NCBI GenBank assembly: GCA_030340625.1
Contig: JAOPHQ010002892.1
Coordinates: 46,001 to 110,000, forward strand
Source: Merluccius polli
Lineage: Eukaryota; Chordata; Actinopteri; Gadiformes; Merlucciidae
DNA length: 64,000 bases
Direction of reading: 5' to 3'
Made by a program: the position numbers and the translations under genes. This document shows positions 24,140 through 50,097 of this stretch, in pieces (within the stretch, counting starts at the first letter, position 1; each line of letters begins with the position of its first letter). Below the pieces are notes generated by a model. The model saw only the letters and a list, made by a program, of their open reading frames with translations. It made no database searches and was not told the origin of the DNA.

Positions 24140-26500
24140 CCTAACCCCTCTACTGACCCTAACCCTGCTTAACTTATTACTAACCCTAATTTCAAACCCA
24201 TAACCCTAAAATGAAACCCTAACCCTAATATGAAACCCGAACCTTAAAATGAAACCCTAACCCTAATATGAAACCCTAACCCTAATATAAAACCCTAACC
24301 TTGAAATGAAACCCTAACCCTAATATGAAACCCATTAACATTAGAGTAAGTGGTAGTTTGTTTTTCTTTAATAACTTTTTTTCTGAAGGTCGTAAAGACT
24401 CAGAACCGACGTCTGCCTGATGGTTTATGGGGAAGCTGAACATGCCAGTCTTGGTCCTGAGTCATTGGGACCTTCTGTTCTGAAACCCTAACCCTAATAT
24501 CAAACCCTAACCCTGATATGAAACCCATTAACATTAGGGTAAGTGGTAGTTAGTTTTTCTTTAATAACTTTTTTTCTGAAGGTCGTAAAGACTCAGAGCC
24601 GATGTCTGCCTGATGGTTTATGGGGAAGCCGAACACACCAGTCTTGGTCCCGAGTCATTGCGACCTTCCATTCTGAAACCCTAACCCTAATATCAAACCC
24701 ATTAACATTAGGGTAAGTGGTAGTTAGTTTTTCTTTAATAACTTTTTTTCTGAAGGTCATAAAGACTCAGAGCCGATGTCTGCCCGATGGTTTATGGGGA
24801 AGCCGAACACGCCAGTCTTGGTCCCGAGTCATTGCGACCTTCCGTTCTGAAACCCTAACCCTAATATCAAACCCTAACCCTAATATGAAACCCATTAACA
24901 TTAGGGTAAGTGGTAGTTGGTTTTTCTTCAATAACTTTTTTTCTGAAGGTCGAAAAGACTCAGAGCCGATGTCTGCCTGATGGTTTATGGGGAAGCTGAA
25001 CACGCCAGTCTTGGTCCCGAGTCATTGCGACCTTCCATTCTGAAACCCTAACCCTAATATCAAACCCATTAACATTAGGGTAAGTGGTAGTTAGTTTTTC
25101 TTTAATAACTTTTTTTCTGAAGGTCGTAAAGACTCAGAGCCGATGTCTGCCCGATGGTTTATGGGGAAGCCGAACACGCCAGTCTTGGTCCCGAGTCATT
25201 GCGACCTTCCGTTCTGAAACCCTAACCCTAATATTAAACCCTAACCCTAATACGAAACCCATTAACATTAGGGTAAGTGGTAGTTAGTTTTTCTTTAATA
25301 ACTTTTTTTCTGAAGGTCGTAAAGACTCAGAGCCGATGTCTACTTGATGGTTTATGGGGAAGCCGAACACGCCAGTCTTGGTCCCGAGACATTGCGACCT
25401 TCCGTTCTGAAACCCTAACCCTAATATCAAACCCTAACCCTAATATGAAACCCATTAACATTAGGGTAAGTGGCAGTTAGTTTTTCTTTAATAACTTTTT
25501 TTCTGAAGGTCGTAAATACTCAGAGCCGATGTCTGCCTGATGGTTTATGGGGAAGCTAAACACGCCAGTCTTGGTCCCGAGTCATTGTGACCTTCCGTTC
25601 TGAAACCCTAACCCTAATATCAAACCCTAACCATAATATGAAACCCATTAACATTAGGGTAAGTGGTAGTTAGTTTTTCTTTAATAACCTTTTTTCTGAA
25701 GGTCGTAAAGACTCAGAGCCGATGTCTGCCTGATGGTTTATGGGGAAGCCGAACACGTCGGTCTTGGTCCCGAGTCATTGCGACCTTCCGTTCTGAAACC
25801 CTAACCCTAATATTAAACCCTAACCCTAATACGAAACCCATTAACATTAGGGTAAGTGGTAGTTAGTTTTTCTTTAATAACTTTTTTTCTGAAGGTCGTA
25901 AAGACTCAGAGCCAATGTCTACTTGATGGTTTATGGGGAAGCCGAACACGCCAATATTGGTCCCAAGTCATTGCGACCTTCCGTTCTGAAACCCTAACCC
26001 TAATATCAAACCCTAACCATAATATGAAACCCATTAACATTAGGGTAAGTGGTAGTTAGTTTTTCTTTAATAACTTTTTTTCTGAAGGTCGTAAAGACTC
26101 AGAGCCGATGTCTGCCTGATGGTTTATGGGGAAGCCGAACACGTCGGTCTTGGTCCCGAGTCATTGCGACGTTCCTTTCCGGAGATACAGACATCAGTAG
26201 AGTACGGAAGTGGTTTCTGGTACTTCCGGTTGACGTACACGTCGTGTTTGGTTCCGTTGGAACGGGCGTCCCTGAATTAGTGGGGACAGAACCAACTAAA
26301 AAGTCTCTACGACCATCAGAACAAAAGCCTAAACCTATCCGTAATATGAAACCCTAAATCTAACCCTATGAAACCCTCACCCTAATTGGAAACCCTAACC
26401 CTAATATGAAACCCTAACCCTAAAATTAACCCAAACCCAATAACCCTAAAAACCAACCAAAAAAACCCTAAGAATTACACTAACCCTATTAACTCTTTAC
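24140..26500. repeat. satellite of 174/193-bp units ending in CCCTAA telomere-like words
   Basis: Ten units begin with the shared word TAAGTGGTAGTT at about 24349, 24539, 24713, 24905, 25080, 25273, 25466, 25659, 25852 and 26045. From 25080 the period is exactly 193 bp. Three earlier steps are near 174 or 190 because a 19-bp AACCCTAACCCTAATAT word is missing. Each unit ends in CCCTAACCCTAATAT words. Plain degenerate CCCTAA repeats flank the array at 24140-24340 and 26330-26500. Matching variants (GTCTACTTGATGG in the 25273 and 25852 units) show that blocks were copied. Recurrent open frames are artefacts of the period. Confidence 0.95.
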
Positions 26501-26542
26501 TAACCCTAAAATGATATATGATGATATGATAGTATGCAATTA

Positions 26543-26551
<9 letters not shown>

Positions 26552-26630
<79 letters not shown>
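26552..26630. repeat. (AT)n microsatellite
   Basis: About 40 uninterrupted AT dinucleotides lie next to the telomere-like repeat. Confidence 0.95.
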
Positions 26631-26634
<4 letters not shown>

Positions 26635-26837
26635 CTTATTTTCTTTTTTTTGGGGACACAGGCAACACATACAAATCATAATTTATTAGTCAACCATAAG
26701 CCATGCATTATGGTTCTGCTATCACAACCAATTGTCTGGGACACAGAGCAGAAAGGCTCACTTATGTCAGGACACCAGGTTGCTGTTACTTAACTGTTCT
26801 TCTTTTCTTCTTGCAGAGCAGCAGCAACTGGTGGGTT

Positions 26838-26903
<66 letters not shown>

Positions 26904-26906
26904 AGC

Positions 26907-26962
<56 letters not shown>

Positions 26963-26992
26963 GGGGGGCGAGCGAGAGAGAGAGAGAGACAC
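26838..26992. repeat. (GA)n microsatellite, three blocks
   Basis: GA runs are separated by short GTGGGGGAGC and GTAGGGGGGC interruptions. Confidence 0.95.
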
Positions 26993-27467
26993 ACACACAC
27001 ACACACATGCGTTCATAATTGGAGGCTAGTGGATAACAGGGTTTTGTGTTAACGGGAAACCCGCGGACTGTGGAAGTGCTGGATGGAGGAGTGATGCAGA
27101 CTCCGACTGGATGCAGCGAGGGATCAACAAACACTGCATTGAGCAACTGTGAGTGATCTGGAGTCTTTATTGATTCAGCATTTTTCCTCTTGGGTTTATA
27201 CCTGCCAACGAGTACTGCAGTGTTGCTTACAGCTAACTCTGGGGCAGCTGTGCTGATGCACAATCTAGAAAGAAACATAAAGCTTTGAAAATAGCCTATA
27301 TACTGATTAACTGCTAAATATTATATTACATGTCATTCATCCAAATGTGTAATAGACTAGGTCTGTATTTTAGTACAGTAAGCTACTGTCAATATGTACT
27401 ATGTTATGTCAGAGAGCTCCAGAACTTCAACCTGTTCATTAATGTGTGTGTATGACAGAAAGAGATC

Positions 27468-27501
<34 letters not shown>

Positions 27502-27865
27502 GAGAAACTCATTGCACCCGTCCCTAACACTAACCCTTAAGTACATTTCCATCATTTATCATTGTGTGTGTGTGTGTGTGCCTGAGCGTGTGTGTTTGTA
27601 ACTCAGGGAACAAAAACACACACACAAACATGCTAAACTCATCATTTGTCAGTGTATTATGTCACCATATAGACATACCACTATGCTGATTCCCATTTCT
27701 TGTGTTTTTCTTCTGCATGTAGTTTGTGTTGCACTAGTTTTCAGCCCACCTCAACAGACCTGACATTTATTTGCCTGTTATAGTTGGGAGCACGGTAGCC
27801 AGATGGAGGCTGTTGATCTACTTAAAATGGTAGATGTGAAAGGACCATTACCTGGACCAGAGCAA

Positions 27866-27931
27866 ACACACACACACACACACACACACCACTCCACTCC
27901 ACTCCTCCCAACCGCTCCCTTTCTCACCCCG

Positions 27932-27986
<55 letters not shown>
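27866..27986. repeat. (CA)n microsatellites
   Basis: Two CA runs, about 27866-27888 and 27934-27986, are separated by a C/T-rich spacer. Confidence 0.9.
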
Positions 27987-27989
<3 letters not shown>

Positions 27990-29282
27990 TCGACTGTTCA
28001 CTGAGAAGTATCTATGGTCTCTATACTTGCTTCCCCTTAAGTGATATATTGTGACTTTTCTCTCAAACAGCTTCAGTTACCTTGAGGCTGTTTAGTCTGT
28101 AACTTAGAAGAGTTCTTCTGAATGATGGGTGATATCTGTTTTGTGTGTGTTAATTGCATATTAATATCAATAAATGCATTAGAAAGTAGGGTTTATATCT
28201 GCAATACTATTATCATTTACAATTTAGTCTGAGTTCATAAACCAACATAGATCAACCGCTGCTATGGTGTACTAATCTGCACTCGACCGCTAGGTCAGAG
28301 AGAAAGACGACCACTGTCTATTCTGCATTAGATTTACATAGAGAGGAAACCATCCACAGCCCATGCAGAATGTAAAACAAGCAGTTTAGTAAATGTTGGC
28401 CAGTAAGTTAATGATTGTCCGAATGTCACCCATGGGTGGTTGCCAAGGTGCTTTGGATTGGGTGGTGGGGGGTCCAAGAGAAGGTATCACAGTTACCAGC
28501 TGTAAACAGAGGTATCCGACAAGCAGACAGGTAATAAACATAAAAAAAGTTGTACCTTTTTTTTATATGCATTTTGAAGACAGATGTTGGAACATAGGAT
28601 CCACTTAATGCATATAGTACACTCTGGGATTGCACTTAGTGTTGTAAAGACTGCTGTGATAAAACCATGGATGGAAAACCCAAATGCTGGGCATGCATAA
28701 TGTGTTCTACCAGGGATGGAAAAGTACCTGAGTATTTTTTCCCCCCCTCTATTCTAGTAGCTATTTTAGGGGACAATATACTTTTATTCCACTACAAAGG
28801 AAATATTTTGACTTCAGTATATTTACCTAACACCTGCAATCAGTTTGTAGTGTCGCCTATATAGTTATCGACTACTATTAACTTGTTCATATGTCCCGTT
28901 GATAGTAGAGTGAGCAATTAGTAAAACAAGATTCTATCAACAATAAACCATTTTTAATAATCAATAAACCAACAGTTTATTGATTATGGATGGATATGCA
29001 ATTATGCATGTATATGGATTATTATGATTAATTACTTTTGACTTAATTCAATTACTTTTTTTTATACTTGTAATGCACGTATCGAATCCTTTTATTTGAG
29101 TATAATGTTAATTGACCACTTTTACCAAAAGGGCTGATCAATTCGGGTAACGTTTTGTATTGAAAAGTACTTTATTCCCCCTTTTCCCCCCCCCTGCATG
29201 TGTATGTGCATGTGTGTGGTGGCCAGACTAGGGTGGTGGGGGTTGCAGAGGGCTGCGGGCCTGCGAGGGCTTCTGAGAGAAG
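27987..29282. other. 5' flank of vwa5b2
   Basis: No other gene is recognised. AT-rich sequence with short duplications (for example around 28940-29000) precedes the vwa5b2 start. No TATA box is evident close to the ATG. Confidence 0.4.
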
Positions 29283-42942
<13,660 letters not shown>

Positions 42943-44302
42943 GACAGACAGGGGGGGGGGGCCCTATGTGTGATGCCAAATATAGCACCACTGAAGTGTT
43001 AGGGGACTCGAAATAAGCAATGCCAGTACATTCAAGAGTAGAGAGAACTGTATGATTTCAATGTTAAGGTAAATGGATGCAATATCCCAGGGCCAAGATT
43101 TATTTCACATGTAATGGCTCATGAGAAATTCTGTTCCGACTACTATCTGCCATGACTACTTGACTTCACATTGACCAAGTTGCCTTTTATAAATTCAATG
43201 TAACTTATGCAATCAGATGAATGCCTTTATATGCTCCCAGTATGATACTTTATTGATGCCCAAGGGGAACATTTGGAATACTAGTTAATACGTTTATAGC
43301 CAACTACTGCATAACCATAATCAGGTAACATTAAAGAGTGGATTTATATACGAATTTGACTCATGATTAAATAAAGAATTTGAATTTATTGTTTTACAAA
43401 ATAAAGTCACTTTGGAAACAGTGAATTTGCACCAAAAACATGCGACAGATAGCTTAGTTGGTTTAATAAAAAAAATAAACTTTCAGTAATTCTATGTGGC
43501 GTATCGTAACACATTGAAACGTATTATTCTGTAAAGAGGAGCCACATTGAAATGTAAGGGTAAACTAAATACAACCTATGCTGAATGATTATCACTAGCA
43601 TAGTTGTGCAGGAATTTTCCTGACTACTGAATTGTATTTTGGGCCTTTTTCTAATCATGTCTGATCTACCAAAAGTGTACCTCACACAGCTGATTGTCTA
43701 TGAATGTATAGCTTTCCATTGGTTATATTGTTGTAGTATAACAAAAAATATTCTTTAAACTAATCGAGCCAATAATGACGCACTAGTAAATGATAAATGA
43801 AGGATGATTTGTTGACAAAATAAATAAAGAGAAGGAAGAGGCGGTGGTAAATGGACACTTACACCCCATGTTCACTTCACATTCTCCATCAAGCTATCTT
43901 ACAGCACAGCAAACATTCACAGCTTCTCCTTCGACGCTGAACTCTCTTTCTACAATCTAGTTTAAAATGGAACCTGAGAGACCCCTTTATTTCCCCTGCT
44001 TAACCCAGCAGGTGTTACACACACACAAACACACACCTGGCCTGCCACTGTTGCCATCGCCTCCCCCACCCCAGGTCAGTTAGCGCTCTTCTGGCGGTGA
44101 CCGCGGTGAGCAGACATGACACGGCGAGACCAGTCCGCTCCTTCATTTTTAAGACAGTCCACTCGGGAGACCACCCTCTGCACCAGTTGTTGCACAGCAG
44201 GTGTGGAAGATGGCAGGCGGTGGGGCAGAAACTGCTTAGTCAGCGGTCAGGCCCCGACCCGACCCCACTCACACCTGTGGCCGAGTCTAGCTGGGATGTA
44301 GC
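42943..44302. other. interval between convergent vwa5b2 and alg3
   Basis: The likely vwa5b2 3' UTR contains AATAAA poly(A) signals at 43370-43375 and 43400-43405 on the plus strand. TTTATT near 43385 could serve alg3 on the minus strand. No other gene is seen. Confidence 0.5.
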
Positions 44303-47300
44303 TCACTGCCGCTTGTCCTTTGCGGGTGCTCCTCCGTCGTCATGGGCTGTGGTTGGGGTGGGGGTGGAGGTGGGGGTAGTGGTGTTCGGGGTGGGGGTGG
44401 GGTCGGGGGCCGGGGCCAGCCACAGGGACAGCAGCATGATGAAGTGGCACACATGGAGGGCTGCCGAGCTGTAGTGCGTAGAGGGGTAGGTGTTCCACGA
44501 GAGCTCGATGAGACCCAGGATCAGGACCCTGTGTGCGAAAAGAGTGGGTTGAGGACCGGGAGACAAAATGCAAATGTTAGGATTGATTCCTGGACGAAAT
44601 AAAGTAAAGCTATGTGATTTCATTAGTTTGTTTATGTAGCCCAATGCAAAGTTGAATTCCTCTTTATTAAAATGGCCCCTATTTTTAACATTAGAGCCAA
44701 AATGTATTATTTCCAAATCTACCCATTAGTGACATCAAGTGGGAGTGTCCAGATCAAACCCCCAGCATACCAGTTGCTGGGGGTTTACCACTAGGTCGGT
44801 TGATGGCTAATCTAATGGACTCACTGGTTAAAATAAGGGCCCTTTAACCAATAAAGGGTATCCTCTGACCTTAACAGGTGGGCTAGCTTCTTGACTCCTC
44901 CGCTCCACAGCAGGTAAGGCAGTGTGTGGAAGTACCACACATAGAACTGGTAGTGCAGTGAGCGGCTGAAGCACATCCCGATGAAGTTAGAGGCAAACAG
45001 TATCAGCACCATCTGTGATTCATCATTAAGGTCTGATATGAATTGACTTGGCGACAAAAGGCGACACTGAATCTGCCCATAATTAAAGCAAGCCTCATGT
45101 ATAAAAAAAAAGCTAACAGATTATAGATTATTATGCTTAAAATGTGTCACAACCACTCTTACAGTCATCAGTTTTACTTTGGAAACCGTGGTAAAGGGAT
45201 AACTACGTGCTATTATTATTATTGCATTTATTGTTACGTTAGCTTTCCATCCAGATAACAGACTCCAAGAAAGTAAAGGATATGATCCACTGTGTTCTTC
45301 TGAGCAGGGTACTTCCTCTTAGACGGCTCCTTCAGCAGGTCAAAGACACTCTGTCCCGGCCTACCAAGGATCAAAAGCAAATGTCACTTTCATTTTGCAT
45401 ACAATGGATATAATTTCCCTTGGGGTTATAAAATCATAACACTTTTAAGTATTTGTACATTTGCAATCTTAAAAAAAAAAAAGACTTGTGATCGATTCCG
45501 GTCTATAATCTATTAAATAATCTAATCCATCTATAACCTATACGGTCTATAATCTAGAACATCTATGTGTACACATGTATATTGAAACAAACAAGTATAT
45601 TGAATAATTTCAATAACAACATGACATCCAGCTGACTCACCTCTTCCAGCGACGCAGGGCGAAGAGCAGCAGGGTGAGCAGGTGAGCGGACAGCAGCAGC
45701 AGGTGGAAGTAGCGGCTCAGGAACAGCCACTCTGGCAGGAAACGCCAGTTCACCGTCCACTTGAACATGAACTGGCGGCCCAGATCGAATGCCCTGTTCA
45801 TGTAGCCCACCGGGTTCTCCATCAGGAAGGGCAGGCCCAGCAACAGCTGTAAAGGGAAGGCAGATTGTTGTCCTGGTAAGTTTGTTTGTTTGAGAATCAC
45901 TATTAACACCATACAAAAAGTTGTGACACTCAACATCAAAAGTATAGATTCATGAATATGATGTAGGTCTTTGAAGAAATACCACACAAAAAAAAATCAA
46001 CAAAATCAACCTCAATATTTTTCTTTACAGAGCAAATCTCTACTGTACTTTGACACTGTTTGCCTGGACTAACACGAACCTGTATGGCTGCACAGAGAGT
46101 CAGCTTGGGGATAGTCTTGATCAAACCAAACTCAGACAGGAGGAGGAAGAGAAGGCCGGGGGCAAATAGAAGCACATTCATCTTCACAGACACTGCTAAA
46201 CTGTCAGAAAGAGAGGGAGAGAGAGGCACATTGTTAACTATGCATTTAAGGACAGAAACAAAGCCACGATTAAAATGAAAACTAGCCTTCCAGGCCAACT
46301 CTGGCTCATTTACAGTTTGACTGTTGATTGGTGTGCTTTGTCCTTGAAAAATAAACCAATAAATAAATGACTTCACAAACAATCTGAAAGGAATAAATCA
46401 TAAGGCAGTAGGCAGGATAGTCTAGTGGTTATGGTGTTTGACTCCCAGCTAAAAAAAACTGGGTTCTAACCCGCATCCTTGAGCAAGATGCCTAACCCCT
46501 ACCGCTACATGTATCTGAAGTCACTATAAGTATTCACTATAGAACAGTGAATATTCAAATATTCACTATAATTTGTGGTGGATAAAAAGCTTCGGCAAAA
46601 TGCCTCAATAATAACAAATTAAACAAAAACACTAGATTGAAAAGATCCACATGAATGAAATACTGCAGAATAATAATGTTACCATATTAACACAACTAAC
46701 AAACGGTGTGACACTTGCCTGTAAAGGCCACAGCCCAGAGTCCAGTGTCCATCCATGAAGAGGTTGATCGCGCCAAACAGCAGCAACATGGCCACCGGGT
46801 CGTTGAAGAGACGCAGCACAAAGATGGAGTGGATCCGGTACGAGGCGCAGCACACAAAGAAAAACACATACGGAGGAACCTGAAACCGAGCAAAAGAAGA
46901 TGCCTTGAAATAAGCACTGCAGCTTTAAGTGACAACCCTGAAGAGCAATGGTCCTATTCTAAGCAAAACACATTGCACTGCGGTTGAACGTATGTCTATT
47001 TCTGACTGCTGTAATGATAGTTTAACTTCCCTGAAAGTGCTGCTCTTCATAAATGTTTAAACGTTCAAAAATATACAATACGCTATATGATGGAGTACTT
47101 TGTGATTGGCTCAAGAAGGGCATACAGAATGAGAACACAATGATTGGCTATTGCTTAATAATGAAAGTATGTTAATGCAATTTTCGTTTGCCTCACTTTG
47201 TTTTCATTAAAAGGTGTTTTGATTGAGTCTCATGGTTCTCATGCATTGGGATCTGTATGGCCAGTAGTGTGAATCAGGAGACACTCAAAACACAATTTAA

Positions 47301-48110
47301 TCAAAACAAAGTGGGAAGAGCAAACATGGCTGATTGCAGCTTTAAGTTTTTCCCCTTTGGTGGAGCCAATTGTAACAATTGACATGTGCATGGTGTAGTT
47401 TGAAAACAGACAATATCAATAACCTTTTTACATGCATAATAAGCCTGGGCTGACCTTTTTGGTGCGATGATATATCCTGAAGACGAGCAGCAAGGTGATG
47501 AGGTAGAAAACAGCAAAAAGGTACTGAGCCAGACGGATGTTGACCCCATGGCTGGTGATGTAGTACAGTGCTGTGAAGATGTAGACAAATCCCGCTGGGT
47601 ACCTACAAACACAACAGGACGGTTAACAACAACAACAACAAAAAAAGGCATGGTCATTTTCAAGTCAAGTCCCAAGGAAAACAATCATAGATGATTAGAT
47701 CATAGATGATGACAATGAGAAAACATGAGTTGAGAGCATATCCAATATTGTCTCTTGTTTGAGCACCAGCCCCTCACAGCAGTCAGTTCAGATCAGACTG
47801 ATTCAGATCAGTACTTAATGATCTAGTTCTGCAAAATGACTTTTTTGATTAAAACTGACTGCAATAACGGTTTATTGTGTATGGTAAACAGCCCTATGTG
47901 ATTCAGGCACAGCGAGCAGATCTGTAAGATGGTAAACTACATGCAGGTTAGGGCATTAAGCTGAACTATACTGTGACTTACACCAAGGGACCGGTGTCTC
48001 CCTTCAGCTCCGTGTAGTCGTAGGTGCCATTAATGACTCCCTCCACCTCATCCATGTAGGCTCTCCAGTCTATCTCCGTGTCTGCATCACAAAACAAACA
48101 CACCCATGTA

Positions 48111-48154
<44 letters not shown>

Positions 48155-48640
48155 GTAATACAACATGCACAACGACTACAAATCCTTTAATGGATGTGTA
48201 CGCTTTAGTTTCTGTGGATGTGCTTCGTGAGGTAAAATAAATAAATAAACTCAAAAGCACAGATTAGTGAACGTCAAAAAAAAAGAAACACAGGCGAATA
48301 GTTTAATTCACGGTGAAGACGGCGGATGATGGACGTGGTCGTAAATATACTCGGGACAGGTGGCGGAGGCTCGCCCGCTAGCGCTAGCCGGGCTACGTCC
48401 ACAACTGCATGCAAAACCCCCGCCTAGCATCATGCTAACTTAGCAACGGCTCTACTTACACGCTACTTTCTGTATGACCCAGACATTGATGCCGATTTCC
48501 AACAACCACAGCAGCGACACGACCAGCAGCGTGTACTCCGGCTTGAACAGAATTAAATGCTTCTCCTGCCACAGCGTGCGAAGTTTTGCCCACACTTGAG
48601 AGTGCGGACCGGGGGGTTTTCTCCGCACAACTCCTGCCAT
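44303..48640 (-). CDS. alg3: dolichyl-P-Man:Man5GlcNAc2-PP-dolichol alpha-1,3-mannosyltransferase
   Basis: Nine coding exons, transcript order: 48640-48460, 48081-47982, 47602-47455, 46879-46719, 46200-46080, 45846-45641, 45360 to 45291 or 45264, 45012-44870, 44528-44303. The product is 451 or 460 residues (human 438). ALG3 adds the first lumenal mannose, from dolichyl-phosphate mannose, to the N-glycan precursor in the ER membrane. The family (PF05208) is a many-span GT-C enzyme. Hallmarks seen are TEIDWRAYM with the acidic Asp65, NGTYDYTELKGDTGPLVYP, RLFNDPVAM, SRSLHYQFYVWYFHTLPYLL and WNTYPST. The tail is Pro/Thr-rich and ends KDKRQ, which fits the KxKxx ER-retrieval pattern. Exon 4 ends in a GC donor (AG|GCAAGT). 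The exon-7 donor is unresolved: GTGGAT after 45291 and GTCTGT after 45264 both keep frame. A further in-frame ATG lies 42 bases upstream, at 48682. The gene is head-to-head with mul1. Confidence 0.92.
44740..44815 (-). repeat. degenerate tRNA-like SINE piece in alg3 intron 8
   Basis: A short stretch with CACTAGGTCGGTTGA and AAACCCCCAGC words, similar to the SINE heads in the window. It is weak. Confidence 0.3.
46411..46600 (+). repeat. tRNA-derived SINE in alg3 intron 4
   Basis: The head TAGTCTAGTGGTTATGGTGT is followed by the B-box-like GGGTTCTAACCC, the body GAGCAAGATGCCTAACCCC and the tail GAAGTCACTATAAGT. A short duplication of the ATTCACTATA word follows. Confidence 0.75.
48113..48146. 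repeat. (CA)n microsatellite in alg3 intron 1
   Basis: About 17 CA units lie just upstream (in the transcript sense) of exon 2. Confidence 0.9.
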
Positions 48641-49153
48641 TTCGGCGTGAGAGACAGACGTGGAGCCAGCCAAGCGGAACACGCGCGCAGGAACGACTGC
48701 GCACCCTGTGGGTCACGTGACCCCGGGGGGGGGAAATCCCTTCCGGCGTCAATTCTACGTCACGTGACCCGACGTTGCGTAGAGATTCTTCTTCCGCAAT
48801 GACAACCTGACGCCTTTCTCTGAGAGGGAAAAAAACACAACTCTGGTTTGTTTTTCGTTTTAGTCGATCATAAAACATGTATTATACATACGTGAACAAG
48901 AGCATTGCTAAATATATTGTCTAAGCAGACATATGTATGTGTTTTTACACGTGAATATAAATATCTAAATCTATTTTTAACTGCTAACCAACTGTCACCA
49001 ACACGTCTTGCATGCCTTTTAAAGATCGCCGTAACGTTCATACCAATTAACGATAAAAACACAGCTGTTAAGTTGTATTCAGCAATTGAATATGATAAAA
49101 TCGTTTAGATATGCATTTCCAAACAAGTGTATTTGCACCTTAACAATAATACG
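48641..49153. promoter_or_regulatory. shared alg3/mul1 promoter region with two CLEAR-type palindromes
   Basis: The two genes diverge from this interval. Perfect GTCACGTGAC palindromes occur at 48712-48721 and 48759-48768; this is the consensus bound by TFEB/TFE3/MITF. A CTTCCGG ETS-type site lies between them at about 48740-48746. There is no TATA box, and CpG content is high up to about 48790. The palindromes are 72-130 bases upstream of the alg3 ATG. Confidence 0.65.
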
Positions 49154-50066
49154 TAATAGTTCCTGGCGTTTATGGTCTGCATTTGGTCTGCATGTTCATT
49201 TACCAACAGAGATATGATTGTTGCTCTTGGTATTCTGGAGCTGGTGTCTCCCTATAGGTGGGCACTAGCTGGTCCTAATGCAGTGTGTCTCCCTATAGGT
49301 GGGCACTAGCTGGTCCTAATGAAGTGTGTTTCCCTATAGGTGGGTGCGAGCTGGTCCTAATGCAGTGTGTCTCCCTATAGGTGGGCGCTAGCTGGTCCTA
49401 ATGCAGTGTCTCCCTATAGGTGGGCGCTAGCTGGTCCTAATGCAGTGTCTCCCTATAGGTGGGCACTAGCTGGTCCTAATGCAGTGTGTCTCCCTATAGG
49501 TGGGCACTAACTGGTCCTAATGCAGTGTGTCTCCCTATAGGTTGGCACTAGCTGGTCCTCCTAATGCAGTGTGTCTCCCTATAGGTGGGCACTAGCTGGT
49601 CCTAATGCAGTGTGTCTCCCTATAGGTGGGCACTAGCTGGTCCTAATGAAGTGTGTCTCCCTATAGGTGGGCACTAACTGGTCCTAATGAAGTGTGTCTC
49701 CCTATAGGTGGGCGCTAGCTGGTCCTAATGCAGTGTGTCTCCCTATAGGTGGGCACTAGCTGGTGCTAATGAAGTGTGTCTCCCTATAGGTGGGCACTAA
49801 CTGGTCCTAATGAAGTGTGTCTCCCTATAGGTTGGCACTAGCTGGTCCTAATGCAGTGTGTCTCCCTATAGGTGGGCACTAACTGGTCCTAATGAAGTGT
49901 CTCCCTATAGGTGGGCACTAGCTGGTCCTAATGAAGTGTGTCTCCCTATAGGTGGGTGCTAGCTGGTCCTAATGAAGTGTGTCTCCCTATAGGTGGGCGC
50001 TAGCTGGTCCTAATGAAGTGTGTCTCCCTATAGGTTAATAGTTCCTGGCGTTTATGGTCTGCATTT
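49154..50066. repeat. minisatellite (39-41 bp) carrying mul1 splice-acceptor sequence, flanked by a 31-bp duplication
   Basis: Twenty occurrences of CCCTATAG, nearly all followed by GTGGGC or GTGGGT, lie at steps of 39-41 bases from about 49250 to 50035. They follow a unique leader (about 49192-49245) that recurs at 51609-51662 in mul1 intron 4. The 31-base word TAATAGTTCCTGGCGTTTAT... occurs at 49154-49184 and 50036-50066, bracketing the array. It ends about 30 bases before the mul1 ATG. Confidence 0.95.
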
Positions 50067-50097
50067 GCTTTCACAGGTGGAAGACAGAGCCAGGGGA

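Noticed and set aside
24717..26357. Six near-identical 67-residue open frames starting MVVSFSLITFF
   Set aside because: They recur with the 193-bp satellite period. Mutations do not preserve codons and there is no promoter or domain.
49250..50035. CRISPR-like regular repeat
   Set aside because: The 39-41 bp units are contiguous with no unique spacers, and the host is a vertebrate.
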